NCBI GenBank assembly: GCA_963170055.1
Contig: CAUJGJ010000277.1
Coordinates: 640,901 to 658,400, forward strand
Origin: Halisarca cf. caerulea
Lineage: Eukaryota; Porifera; Demospongiae; Chondrillida; Halisarcidae
Length of the DNA: 17,500 nucleotides
Direction: 5' to 3'
A model generated the notes under the pieces. That model ran no database searches. It worked only from the letters and a program-made list of their open reading frames with translations, and was not told the DNA's origin. Position numbers and translations under genes: made by a program. Positions 1-12,760 of this stretch are shown piece after piece. The stretch's first letter is position 1, and every line of letters starts with the position of its first letter.

Positions 1-79
1 TCTCCAGTATCAGAGGAACACAAAACTGTAGATAGAGTTGAACAGTCAATTCCAGTCCACACACACACATGCATGTACA

Positions 80-177
<98 letters not shown>

Positions 178-392
178 ACACAGGACGCAGAGTAGGATTG
201 TGTGCAAGCATCAATACAGTACACACTTCTGAAAACTTTGGTGTAGCTGCCAATATCCTCCTAAGTGCAAGAACAAGCTCTTCCTGTGTGATTCCATAGG
301 GGTCATTGGGTGGCTTGGGAGGAGGAGGGGGAGCGGGAGAGGAATGATTGAGTACTTTCTGGTATGACACACATACGTACATACACACATGT

Positions 393-449
<57 letters not shown>

Positions 450-3400
450 CACATACACATAGTAAAGAGGGTGGATGGGATCAATGAAACTCACTGGTTG
501 GAAATCGATGGGGAAGTAACATGATGTCACCTCAAACAAGTCCTCAACAAAGAGATCTGAGGAAGAACAACCACAGGACGGCGTACACACAACATGGTAA
601 GCAGAAGGTACCTGAAACACAGTCACCGGGGACACCCGAAGGGGTACACACAGGGCATACAGCACTGCATACATAGTGCACACAACGACACTGTACAGTA
701 CACACAACGACACTGTACAGTACAGTGCACACAACGACACTGTACAGTACAGTGCACACAACGACACTGTACAGTGCACACAACGACACTGTACAGTACA
801 TGGATTGGCGCTGTACATACATATGTATGTCTCCTTACCAAAAGGCAAATGCTCAATCAAGGCAACAACAGTTTGGAAGACCACAAGGAGATTTCGGGGG
901 TCCTGTAGGGCAGGATGTGGAGGTGAGGGTGGAAGTGGAGGAGGTGGAGGTAGTGCTTGCGGTGGAAGTGGGTGTGTAGAAAGCAGAGGAGCTGTTTACA
1001 GTACAAACCAAAGCAGACAAGTGCCCCAAACTGTGCAATACCCAACGACACAAGTTGTGATGATGTCATTAACAGAAAAGATTTAGACACACTTTTTCTC
1101 CTTCCATTAACTTAATGTATCCAAACACAAAATCATTATTGAGTGCTTTCAAGTCTGCAAGGGATGGACAGTACCAAATATGGACATGTATGATACACCA
1201 CTGCTGTCACCAGCTAGTAGGATGAGGCTGGTGGGAGAGTGCTGGTGGGAGGGGGATGGTGGGAGGGTGATGGTGGGAGGGTGATGGTGAGAGGGTAATG
1301 ACAGGAGGGTGGTGGTGAGAGGGTGATGGTGAGAGGGTGATGGTGGGAGGGTGCTGGTGGGAGGGTGATGGTGAGAGGGTGATGATGGGAGGGTATTGCT
1401 AGAAAGTACTGGTGGGAGGGTGATGGTGAGAGGGTAATGACAGGAGGGTGGTGGTGAGAGGGTGATGGTGAGAGGGTGATGGTGGGAGGGTGCTGGTGGG
1501 AGGGTGATGGTGAGAGGGTGATGATGGGAGGGTATTGCTAGAAAGTACTGGTGGGAGGGTGATGGTGAGAGGGTAATGACAGGAGGGTGGTGGTGAGAGG
1601 GTGATGGTGGGAGGGTAATGGTGTGAGGTGTAGGTAGGAGTATGATAGCAGGAGGGTGTTGGTGAGAGGGTGTTGGTGAGAGGGTGTTGGTGAGAGGGTG
1701 TTGGTGAGAGGGTGTTGGTGAGAGGGTGTTGGTGAGAGGGTATTGGTGAGAGGGTGTTGGTGGGAGGGTGTTGGTGGGAGGGTGTTGGTGAGTGTGCTAA
1801 CAGGGATATGTTAGTATGATGGTGCATACCAGCCCATATCCTTTACTAAGAGCTATGCATGTGCAAGTGTAATGCGGGAATATTACAAGGGGAAGTCCCA
1901 AATCTTCCCTAATTCCAGCACAACACCTATACAAAACACCCTCAATCTGAGTGCAGTGAATAACCAGAGGTAGGACAAACTGTTGACTGCACATGCTCGT
2001 ACACAGGTGTCCATGTACACAGGTGTCCATGTACACAGGTGTCCACGCACACAGGTGTCCATGTACACAGGTGTCCACGCACACAGGTGTCCATGTACAC
2101 AGGTGTCCATGTGCACAGGTGTCCACATACACATGTGAACATGCACACGTGAGGATTTGATCACCATTTATGTGTCTTGACAAAACGTGTCCAATGATGT
2201 TGTAGACCATGTGTCGTTCTCCTTGAGGGTGAGCCTGGGGGTTGAGAGGATGATCTTGAGAGTACAGTGTGTCCGTGCAATAATAATAATAATAATAATA
2301 ATATGAGGAATACTAGGAGGAATTTTCAAGTCAAGTTTTCAGTATAATTCAGATAAATCAGATAAATGACTGAATTACACCATGGCAGTATCCTTGCGGA
2401 ATACAGAGTTAATTCATTTGGATTTTAAGCCTGAAAGAGACATTATTTGGAGGCATACTCCAGGGTGGAGTCTATTCCCCCAATGTTATGTAATCATTTG
2501 TTGGTCAGCCTGTTAGCTTACATCAGATTACATCAGATTACATCAGATTACATCATCAAAATGGAGGTAAGGGTCAGCTATGCTGGACTACAAACACACA
2601 CAGCCCAACCTGAAGGTGTATCTCTTTGAACAGAGCTTGAGAAACCTTTACAGCAGACTGTCCAGAGAAGTTTGGAAACAACACCTTCGCAAAAGGAACA
2701 CAGTCATGAGAGAATGAAGAATCACTTGCATACATGTGCATGCATATGTGTGCATGCAATATACAAAAGGTGAAAATACAAGTATATATGACGTGTTTAC
2801 AAGTTATTGGGTCTTCACCCACACAATATGTTCACCTTTATTTTTACTAATAATTCGCCAAAACCCACCAATTCATGATACAGTCAGACCTCATTAAGAC
2901 AAAATTCAGGGGACCCACATATAATCAGTTCTCGTTATCAGAAGTTCTTCTTATCATGATATAGTAATACATGTACAGTACTACAGCAAACCAAACAGGG
3001 CTAGGAAACTAGTTTGTGTTAAGCAGAAATTTGTCTTCAGAGTGTTCTTCTTAACGAGGTTCTACTGTACTGTTACACGCTATGAATGAGGTAGTGAGCA
3101 AACCACTCCATACACACACCATACAACATGTGCACTAATGTACTGTGCATAGACAATACACAAATAACAAACACACATTATATAAAAAATTGAAGGCACA
3201 TGTACTCACGATAGCTTGCAGTCCATAGAAAACCTGGGGCAGTATCAGAGGTCTGTCTCTGAGCCTGTCACAATAAAACGCCACCAGATGGTCAACTACA
3301 GGGCCAGGATGACAACAGTATGACATTAAAATTAACAAAACTGCACAACATTAAGCGGGTCCCACCTTCCTTTTCAGCCACAACATATGCCTTCAGGTTG

Positions 3401-3500
3401 TGAAGGACAGAGGAGAGTAACCTAGTGGCTCTTGCTCTGCCCTTGTCATCAGTGCTGGTTAGGTAGTTCCTAGTGAAGATTGACACGTGTGTGTGTGTGT

Positions 3501-3592
<92 letters not shown>

Positions 3593-3594
3593 AT

Positions 3595-3641
<47 letters not shown>

Positions 3642-3900
3642 GTACTCCATTATTTGCATGTCAGTCAAGTCCCAGCATGCAAACACTACATAACATACCC
3701 AAGCTCCTCTACTATAGACAGTAGACTGCTGCTCGAGCTCTGGGATATGATTCCTGCACACACAAAGAAAAGAAGACTTCCAGCTCACAGCATAATTAAG
3801 CTAGCTATTTTTCATTTCTCGACTAGTCACCTTGTGCAAGTTCCTTCGGTAGATCATCATCTTGTCCCAAGATGTAGCTCTGGTACTTATCGCCCATCAT
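1..3900 (-). CDS. MMS19: MMS19 N-terminal part (cytosolic Fe-S assembly targeting factor), 11 exons, 3' end outside the window
   Basis: Exons on the minus strand in order: 3831-3900 (ATG ATG start), 3699-3753, 3366-3469, 3210-3295, 2610-2684, 2165-2234, 1093-1154, 839-902, 495-556, 227-313, 1-25. All ten introns are GT-AG, phases close, and the sum is 253 codons plus 1 nt. Family landmarks appear in the known order: RARATRLLSSVL, ALFKEIHLQ, ERHMVYNII, NDFVFGYIKLMEGEK, DPRNLLVVFQTV, then LFEVTSCYFPIDFQPPPNDP running into YGITQEELVLALR. The last two are diagnostic of the MMS19 N-terminal domain. MMS19 is a HEAT-repeat protein that, with CIAO1 and CIAO2B, delivers Fe-S clusters to DNA polymerases, XPD and other DNA-repair and replication enzymes in cytosol and nucleus. 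The family is about 1000 aa, so roughly a quarter is visible. The start is the first of two adjacent ATGs, 173 bp from the divergent receptor gene. Introns run from 70 to 1010 nt and carry CA/GT arrays and minisatellites. Identity is near certain; the first-exon start is inferred. Confidence 0.95.
84..174. repeat. (CA)n microsatellite in the last visible MMS19 intron
   Basis: An uninterrupted CA run with one AA interruption near 144. On the MMS19 sense strand it reads (TG)n and begins about 50 nt after the donor at 226. Confidence 0.97.
395..447. repeat. (CA)n microsatellite in an MMS19 intron
   Basis: About 26 CA units in the 314-494 intron. In the MMS19 sense direction it reads (GT)n and starts about 47 nt after the donor. 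Confidence 0.97.
677..800. repeat. 22/27-bp tandem repeat in an MMS19 intron
   Basis: Five copies of a CACACAACGACACTGTACAG core start near 677, 699, 726, 753 and 775. Spacing alternates 22 and 27 bp according to the presence of an extra GTACA/CAGTG pentamer. Each unit contains the palindromic pieces TGTACA and CTGTACAG. Confidence 0.9.
1222..1795. repeat. 12-bp minisatellite with higher-order structure (MMS19 intron)
   Basis: Units of the type GAGGGTGATGGT or GAGGGTGTTGGT fill about 570 bp of the 1155-2164 intron. A variant block (GTAATGACAGGAGGGTGG) recurs at about 1294, 1434 and 1574, which is a 140-bp higher-order period. The tail (about 1660-1795) is homogenised to the GTGTTGGTGAGAGG form. 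Confidence 0.93.
2001..2128. repeat. 16-bp minisatellite, 8 copies (MMS19 intron)
   Basis: Eight 16-bp units with the sequence ACACAGGTGTCCATGT or variants ending ACGC or ACAT. It lies just downstream of the MMS19 donor at 2164 in sense orientation. Confidence 0.92.
2279..2303. repeat. (AAT)n microsatellite
   Basis: About eight AAT units within the 2235-2609 MMS19 intron. I see nothing else coding in that intron apart from the 10-bp repeat near 2520. Confidence 0.95.
2520..2556. repeat. 10-bp tandem repeat, about 3.7 copies
   Basis: CATCAGATTA is repeated in tandem within an MMS19 intron. Confidence 0.9.
2881..3067. mobile_element. Pogo/Tigger-like MITE, 187 bp, TA target-site duplication
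   Basis: The left end CAGTCAGACCTCATTAAGAC is matched by the reverse complement of the right end, CAGTAGAACCTCGTTAAGAA, a roughly 20-bp imperfect terminal inverted repeat. Both ends are flanked by TA (2879-2880 and 3068-3069). A CAG-starting TIR plus a TA duplication is typical of the pogo/Tigger branch of Tc1-mariner elements. There is no transposase ORF, so it is non-autonomous. It lies in an MMS19 intron. Confidence 0.75.
3487..3642. repeat. (GT)n microsatellite, about 156 bp, in an MMS19 intron
   Basis: GT run with TATG and ACATGTGTAT interruptions. In the MMS19 sense direction it reads (CA)n and ends about 17 nt before the 3' splice site at 3470. Confidence 0.97.
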
Positions 3901-4073
3901 CGAATTTATACATCTAACTACTCTAAAAAAATAATACAAAATTTAATAACAGAAGAATACAGTTCTACGCGCTAAAATGGCGCCAAGATTCCCTCGTGCA
4001 GGAAGAAAACCTTTTTTCTGCCATCTCCAAGGTAACGTCGAAGTAACGGGAGTTACGTATTTCTGCTAAAACT
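3901..4073. promoter_or_regulatory. Divergent (bidirectional) promoter region of MMS19 and the FN3 receptor gene
   Basis: Only 173 bp separate the MMS19 start codon (minus) from the receptor start codon (plus), so both promoters and both 5' UTRs must lie here unless there are unseen upstream non-coding exons. The MMS19 side (3921-3955) is A/T rich. The receptor side has AAAATGGCGCC at 3974-3984, close to the YY1 consensus, which in many animal TATA-less promoters sits just downstream of the transcription start. I see no convincing TATA box in either direction. Confidence 0.55.
3977..4069 (+). other. Upstream ORF (30 codons) ahead of the receptor gene
   Basis: ATG at 3977 lies inside the YY1-like motif and opens a 30-codon frame (MAPRFPRAG...) that ends with TAA at 4067-4069, four bases before the receptor ATG at 4074. 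If transcription starts upstream of it, it would be a translated leader that could lower initiation at the main ATG. If transcription starts at or after it, it is meaningless. It cannot be spliced in frame to the main coding exon: a possible donor after 4031 is in the wrong phase. Confidence 0.3.
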
Positions 4074-6161
4074 ATGAAACTAATCGGTTACTTTTTCTGT
4101 TTGCAGTTCTGCATTACAAGTGTTCTGAGTCGAGAAGAACAAGTTCACATTAGCGGGGTTACCAAAAGCTCTGCAACATTCCAGTTGAACATTGGTACTT
4201 TCAACCTGCACAGCGGAGAACTGAAGGTTGTCTATGCCCCACCTAATGATTAATGTAGAGGGGACTAATTCCGAACAGTTGTTTATTACGAACACCGCTT
4301 TTCCTGAGTCCAGGAACTAAATTTGGAGGTATTTTAGCCTAGCATTTCTTAGCACTAATACAGGACATAACAACTGTAGAAGAATAAAACTTAGATCTTT
4401 CAGTGTCGGCTAGGAGATACCCTGTTCGGAATTAACAACTGTTCGAAATTAGTGGCCTCTACCTTATCTTATATGTTGCTAGATGTGTAGAAGTGATGTT
4501 ACTGCATTTTTGCTTTTTAGCTTTCTTGTCATGGACAGAACACTTTTGCAGACTCATCTGGTAAAGGAGAAGTTGATTACGTATCTTCGACTCAGGTGGC
4601 ACCTTATGACGTTGGCACCATTTTGCTGAGCGAGTTATTTCCAAACACAAAATACTCTTGCTCTCTCCTACACATCAACAATGACGTGACAGAGATGCTG
4701 ACGGATCAGATAGACTTCATGACACTCTACAGTGGTGAGTGTGGTCTGTGTAGGCACTGACAAACTGTTGGAATTGCCACGCGTCACTAGTACTGTGCGA
4801 TGTTTGTCTTCAGATCCGGTGCCCCCACCTGCTCCTATGATTGAGACTCTGACATCCAATGCCCAAACTTCTGATATTATTTACATTTCGCTTGCTCGAA
4901 CGTCAACCAAATACGGACCAATCTCTGGCTATGAATTGCAGTTCATTGTTGTCCTAGCCCACGAGGTAGTTTCAGGGAAGATATCGCGTCCACTTGTTCA
5001 CCAACTGGGAGCACCACAAGGAGGTAGAGGCACAGTCAAAGATGCCATCAATTCTGGAGAACCTGTTGATTTTGCCTACAAGAGGTACACCTTTAGTTCC
5101 TTGCCTAGGAAGGTAGCAGTGAATGCTTCTCTTCTGAATGGGGCTTTGAAGACAGATACAACTTATTCAGCTGTGCTTGTGGCCTATACCAATGACACAG
5201 TGAGTGGAGAGAGAGTCTGCTTTGAATGCGGGGGCTTGAAGTCTGTGACTTTACATTTTGGATTAAGATTCAAATTTACTTTTTCTGTCATTTCTACATG
5301 AATTGCCAAATATTGGCTCACATGGCACTTTCTTCATATATCTACGTGCATATGCCCTCGCCTAGACACAGAAGCACGTCTTCTACTCAGCAAGTCCTTA
5401 CTCGAAGTTCTTCACCACACGTGAGTGGACATACACGTTACATGTTTTGTTATGCATTACAATACTATGTGAAGGAAAGTGATGCTTATATAATTAAGTT
5501 TTCATAAATTTGTGCTATTGGAGTATGTGAATCTGTTTTCTTTTGCGTGATTAGTGATCCTAAACATCTCTATATGTCTGTGTAGCCCATGAGGCTTTGA
5601 TTGAGAAGAGCTTCAGTAAGGAGTACAGGAGTGCTCTTAAGTACATCATCTTTGGCAGTGCTCTCCCTGTGTTGGGGGTTGGGGCTGTCATCCTCTGCCT
5701 CATCATAGTCCGGAAAGTGAGAGGAAGGAAGAACAGTAGAGACAGTCAGCACTCATTCAAGTATGTATGGATTTGTGTATGTATGTGCTGTACAATTGTT
5801 ACCAGTAGTATGTGCTGTACAATTGTTACCAGTAGTATGTGCTGTACAATTGTTACCAGTAGTATGTGCTGTACAATTGTTACCAGTAGTATGTGCTGTA
5901 CAATGTATATGCAGTGGAACCTGTCTAATCCAGCACCCATTGGGGAATGACAAACAGTGCTGGGTTAGCAGGTTGCTGGATTACAGAGGTCAGTTTGTAT
6001 GGTAAGATTGGTGATTGGTGCCAGAGAATCTTGGCTGGTTTAGGTGAATGCTGGTTTATAGAGGTGCTGGATAGGCAGGTTCCACTGCATGTACATATGT
6101 GTGTGTGATGTTATTGTCAGTTTACGATTAATGTTGTATTGATTTTGTTGTTTGATTCATG

Positions 6162-6228
<67 letters not shown>

Positions 6229-6253
6229 CATGCATACGTGTGTGTTTGTGTGT

Positions 6254-6319
<66 letters not shown>

Positions 6320-8026
6320 AAGTGTGTGCATGTGCGTGTACCCGTGTAGTTTGAAGACTAGTGCAATGGTTTGTACAGTTTGCAGCTAGATTTACTGCAC
6401 TTTGTTCCCCTTGGTGGCATTTGATGAGCATTTCTACCGCCAGTAGTCAGTCTAGCTGTGTGACTGTTACCTCATTTCCCCTGTGGTGCATGTAGGAGGC
6501 CTGTGTTGGTACCACAAGGAGACAGGTCAAGGAAAGGCTATCAACGGCTTATCAATGAGGACCTTGATCTAGATTATTATACCACAAGGAGAGGTGACAA
6601 GCCTATCAGTGGGAACATCAAACACTACACAAGGGAGGGAGTCAGAGAAGACACAAGGGAGGGAGTCAGAGAAGACACAAGGGAGGGGAGCAGGGAAGAC
6701 ACAAGGGAAGGGGCTAGGGAAGACACAAGGGAGTGGGTCAGGGAAAACACAAGGGAGGGGGTCAGGGAAAACACAAGGGAGGGGGCCAGGGAAGACACAA
6801 GGGAGGGGGGCAAAGGGGAGCCCTTTTCTCAGGCCATACAGGGGGATTTCCCAAGTGGAGCTGGAGAGTCTCACACTAGCCCACTGCAATCCCAACAGTT
6901 AGACCACAGCCTTGCTCCTGATGCTTCCACTGGTCGTGGCCTCACACACACCATTGTCTCTTACTGGCGAAAGCGGATGAGCACCTTTAGCGGTCATGAC
7001 AATGCCCCCATGTACTCAAAGCTCAAAGATGCTTCTAGTGGCAGAAGCAGTGAAGATAAGTGTGTGGACCAATCTCTCCTGACCAGCAAACCAGAGGTGT
7101 CACAGTTTCCTAAGTTGGACATCATGCACACCAGCACTCCCACCTGCAACTCCCCCAGTATTATACCAATCCCATCTGTATTCAGTGTTCAGTCAACTTC
7201 CAGTGAAAAGGTGAAGACTAGTCAGACATTGAAGGAAGAGGGGATTAGCAGAAGTGAGTTTATGTCTGTACCTGAATTGGCCACTCCGGGTTTGACCTCA
7301 TCTGAGTTTGTGAGTGCTGACGGAGAAGCAGACTCTCTTCCACAATTGAAAAAATACACCATTTTCAAGAGTGACATTTACGACAAGTTGAAGTTTCATC
7401 CTTACTCTGTTGTGAAGGTGTCTGAGAATGCAGAATTGCTGGAGCATGTGCAGTCAGAGCAGTCACAGTGGGCGTATGACCTAGCTGTGATGTACAACCG
7501 ACAATTCAATGGTGGAAGTGAGGGATCTGCTGACTCAGCAGAACTGGGCTCCATGGCTCGGGAGTTGAGTAATGAACTGATTGATATAATGAGCTCCAAA
7601 TCTTCTTCCACATTGCACACCTCTGATAACAGTAAAAGGACAGAAACTTTCTCAGATACTCAAGATTTTCCAGTAGTATCCAAAGGTCACCCTGCAGATC
7701 ATTTGGAAAGTGTCTTGTCATCATCAAACTGTTTGCCACCTCTGACATGCTCAAGGGTCATCAGCACAACATCCAGGACTCCAAATGCTTGTGAGCTCTG
7801 CGTTATCCCTCTTGACAGTCAAGACAGTGACCCCTCAACTGGTCCACACCATGTGCGCTCACCCTCAAGCAGCTCAGATGGATCTGTCCATTCAACCTGT
7901 GGTTTGCTACCTAATACCCCACACCCATCTCCAGTGCATGGAACTTCAAGTGAGGATGAACCAGAGTGTGACGTCACCCAGTTCTCCCTCCACGGTCCCC
8001 CATCCGGTGACATCCTACTTCAGTAA
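4074..8026 (+). CDS. Single-pass receptor-like protein with two fibronectin-III-like domains and a long repeat-containing cytoplasmic tail
   Basis: Exons 4074-4226, 4521-4734, 4814-5199, 5366-5420, 5586-5760, 6496-8026; 2514 nt, 837 aa, phases close, stop TAA. Residues 1-19 are a signal peptide (MKLIGYFFCLQFC...). Residues about 20-122 form an FN3-like domain (two Cys in SCHGQN and YSCSLL, then the typical LFPNTKY turn). Residues about 123-255 form a second one, with GPISGYELQ and an NTTY-like end TDTTYSAVLVAYTNDT. NAS and NDT are possible N-glycosylation sites. The second domain recalls the juxtamembrane FN3 of receptor tyrosine phosphatases. A TM helix spans about 289-311, followed by a basic stop-transfer RKVRGRKNSR. 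The tail of about 510 aa is Ser/Thr-rich, with eight TREGVRED-type repeats (about 372-436) and a more ordered stretch, KKYTIFKSDIYDKLKFHP...QWAYDLAVMYNRQF. I see no kinase, phosphatase, TIR or death domain. The exon-1 donor (AAG|GTTGTC) is weak; GTT|GTCTAT is an in-frame alternative adding one Val. Family unknown. Confidence 0.85.
5782..5903. repeat. 27-bp tandem repeat, 4.5 copies (receptor intron 5)
   Basis: Four nearly perfect copies of a 27-bp unit starting TATGTGCTGTACAATTG and ending in ACCAGTAG, then a 14-nt partial copy that abuts the inverted-repeat element at about 5908. Confidence 0.95.
5908..6091. mobile_element. Short inverted-terminal-repeat element (MITE), about 180 bp
   Basis: The left end (CAGTGGAACCTGTCTAATCC from 5912) matches the reverse complement of the right end (CAGTGGAACCTGCCTATCCA, ending at 6087), and the match continues through CAGCACC; there are about 27 bp of TIR with few mismatches. 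Inside, GCTGGATTA/GCTGGTTTA sub-repeats recur. The CAGTGGAACCT start resembles pogo/Tigger ends and the other element at 2881. A clean TA duplication is not visible. It lies in receptor intron 5. Confidence 0.7.
6163..6319. repeat. (GT)n microsatellite, about 157 bp (receptor intron 5)
   Basis: Two GT runs separated by a GCATGCATACG interruption near 6228-6240, inside the 735-nt intron 5761-6495. Confidence 0.97.
6627..6818 (+). repeat. Coding minisatellite, 8 x 24 bp, in the receptor's last exon
   Basis: Eight consecutive 24-bp units starting ACACAAGGGAGGG and ending in CAGAGAAG or a variant encode eight copies of a charged octapeptide (TREGVRED, with S, A or W at the fourth to fifth positions and N for D in two copies). 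The period is a multiple of three, so copy-number change would keep the frame. The last copy is degenerate (REGGKGEP). Confidence 0.93.
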
Positions 8027-8269
8027 TGGTGTTAGCACTCCATTCAATACTCTGTGCAGTGTGTGTAATTGTGCAAACTTGTTTTCTTGTGCACTAGTTA
8101 ACTGGTTACTGCTTGAACCATTGCAACATGTGATTATAGAACTGAAATGTGTACTCTCGTGACTGCTAAACTAAATTGCCACTCGGCGAGTTGCAGCGAT
8201 TAATCGTAGCGTGTCCCAGCCATAGATGCTAAAACTCGATGCTATAGCGATAGGTACCGAAAGGTAAAA
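8027..8269 (+). promoter_or_regulatory. Spacer holding the receptor 3' UTR and the first sideroflexin promoter
   Basis: This 243-bp stretch lies between the receptor stop and the first sideroflexin ATG, with both genes in the same direction. I see no AATAAA signal and no clear TATA box, so transcript ends cannot be placed. The sequence before the ATG (AAGGTAAAAATGG) is a reasonable initiation context. The spacing resembles other compact invertebrate gene neighbourhoods. Confidence 0.4.
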
Positions 8270-11538
<3,269 letters not shown>

Positions 11539-11677
11539 TCTGGCTTTAGTCCACATGTACAGTACGTATGGTACTGCGTGCAGATCAGTTGGTTTTGTAG
11601 ATAATTTAAACTGTTTATAAAAGCTGCAAGTGCTAGTTTGCAAGAAGGGTAACGTTTAAGTCACTGTAACGAGGATA
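11539..11677 (+). promoter_or_regulatory. 139-bp spacer between sideroflexin copies with a TATA-like box
   Basis: TTTATAAAAG at 11614-11623 lies 55 nt before the copy B ATG, a plausible TATA box for a short 5' UTR. The spacer must also hold the copy A 3' UTR, but no AATAAA is present. Copy A has no equivalent TATA box upstream of its start, so the two promoters are not recent duplicates of each other. Confidence 0.45.
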
Positions 11678-12713
11678 ATGGATGAGTCGAAGTCGGACTT
11701 CGTTCCAGAACAGCATCTGTCCCACGTCGACCTCAGTAAGCCGAGATACGACCAGACCACTTACGTTGGGAGAGCCAAACATTTTTTCGAAGTTACTGAT
11801 CCAAGAAATGTCCTAGCAACTAGCCAACAGCTGGAAGAAGCGAAAATATTGGTCTTAGCACATAAGTTAGACCCTTTAGCTCAGTTTTCAAGTATAAATG
11901 TACTTTAGACTGACCCTTTGTCCTCCAGGGCAGGAAAAACCTCTCCTCAGACGACGGAGGATCAGTTGTGGAAAGCTAAGAAACTGTACGACTCTGCGTT
12001 CCATCCTGACACAGGAGAGAAGATGTTTCTTTTTGGAAGAATGTCCTTCCAAGTTCCTGGCAACATGACAATCACTGGCTGTATGATGACCTTCTACAAG
12101 TAAGTCAGAAGTGGGTGTGTTGTGCTTCAAGATGTACTACGCAGCACATCCTATTTGTACACAACAAGTGGACATGCAGCTTAGCTTGTGCATTTTGCAT
12201 GTGCTCCATTTTCACAGCGTTGCATAAATCACTGGTGCGTGGTACACACCTAATCTGCCAGCCTGCAGTCACTTGTAATGATTCATCAAATTTTCTATTA
12301 TGTATTGTTACATGTGTACGCCTCACCACACCCACCCACTATGCACCAATCTCCTCACACCCTCACTACACACCCCTCACCTCACACCCTCACTACACAC
12401 CCCTCACCTCACACACTCACTACACACCCCTCACCTCACACACTCACAACACACCCCTTACCTCACACCCTCACTCCTCACAGGACACCCATGCAGGCTA
12501 TATTCTGGCAGTGGATCAACCAGTCCTTTAATGCTGCTGTCAACTACACCAATAGAAGTGGAGATGCGTTGTCATTGAAGTAAGTCCTTCTGTGCTACTT
12601 GTTGGTACGTACACGTATGCCCATTGAAGTGCAGATTGTGCCATTGTGTGCACAGTTTGCTCAGATACGACTATAGAACTTTCTACTTTGTAGTCGGACA
12701 GGCTACCTCTACG

Positions 12714-12760
<47 letters not shown>

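Noticed and set aside
677..800. Direct repeats with spacing reminiscent of a CRISPR array
   Set aside because: Spacers are 0-5 bp and repetitive, and the context is an animal intron.
3977..4031. ATG at 3977 as first coding exon spliced after 4031 to the exon at 4107
   Set aside because: The phase does not match the FN3 reading frame, whereas ATG 4074 gives a contiguous signal peptide in frame.
4383..4388. AATAAA as a poly(A) signal
   Set aside because: It lies in receptor intron 1 with no gene ending nearby; use for premature polyadenylation cannot be supported.
7402..7754. Minus-strand ORFs opposite the receptor's last exon
   Set aside because: They are antisense shadows of a verified coding exon, with no independent start, splice or domain evidence.
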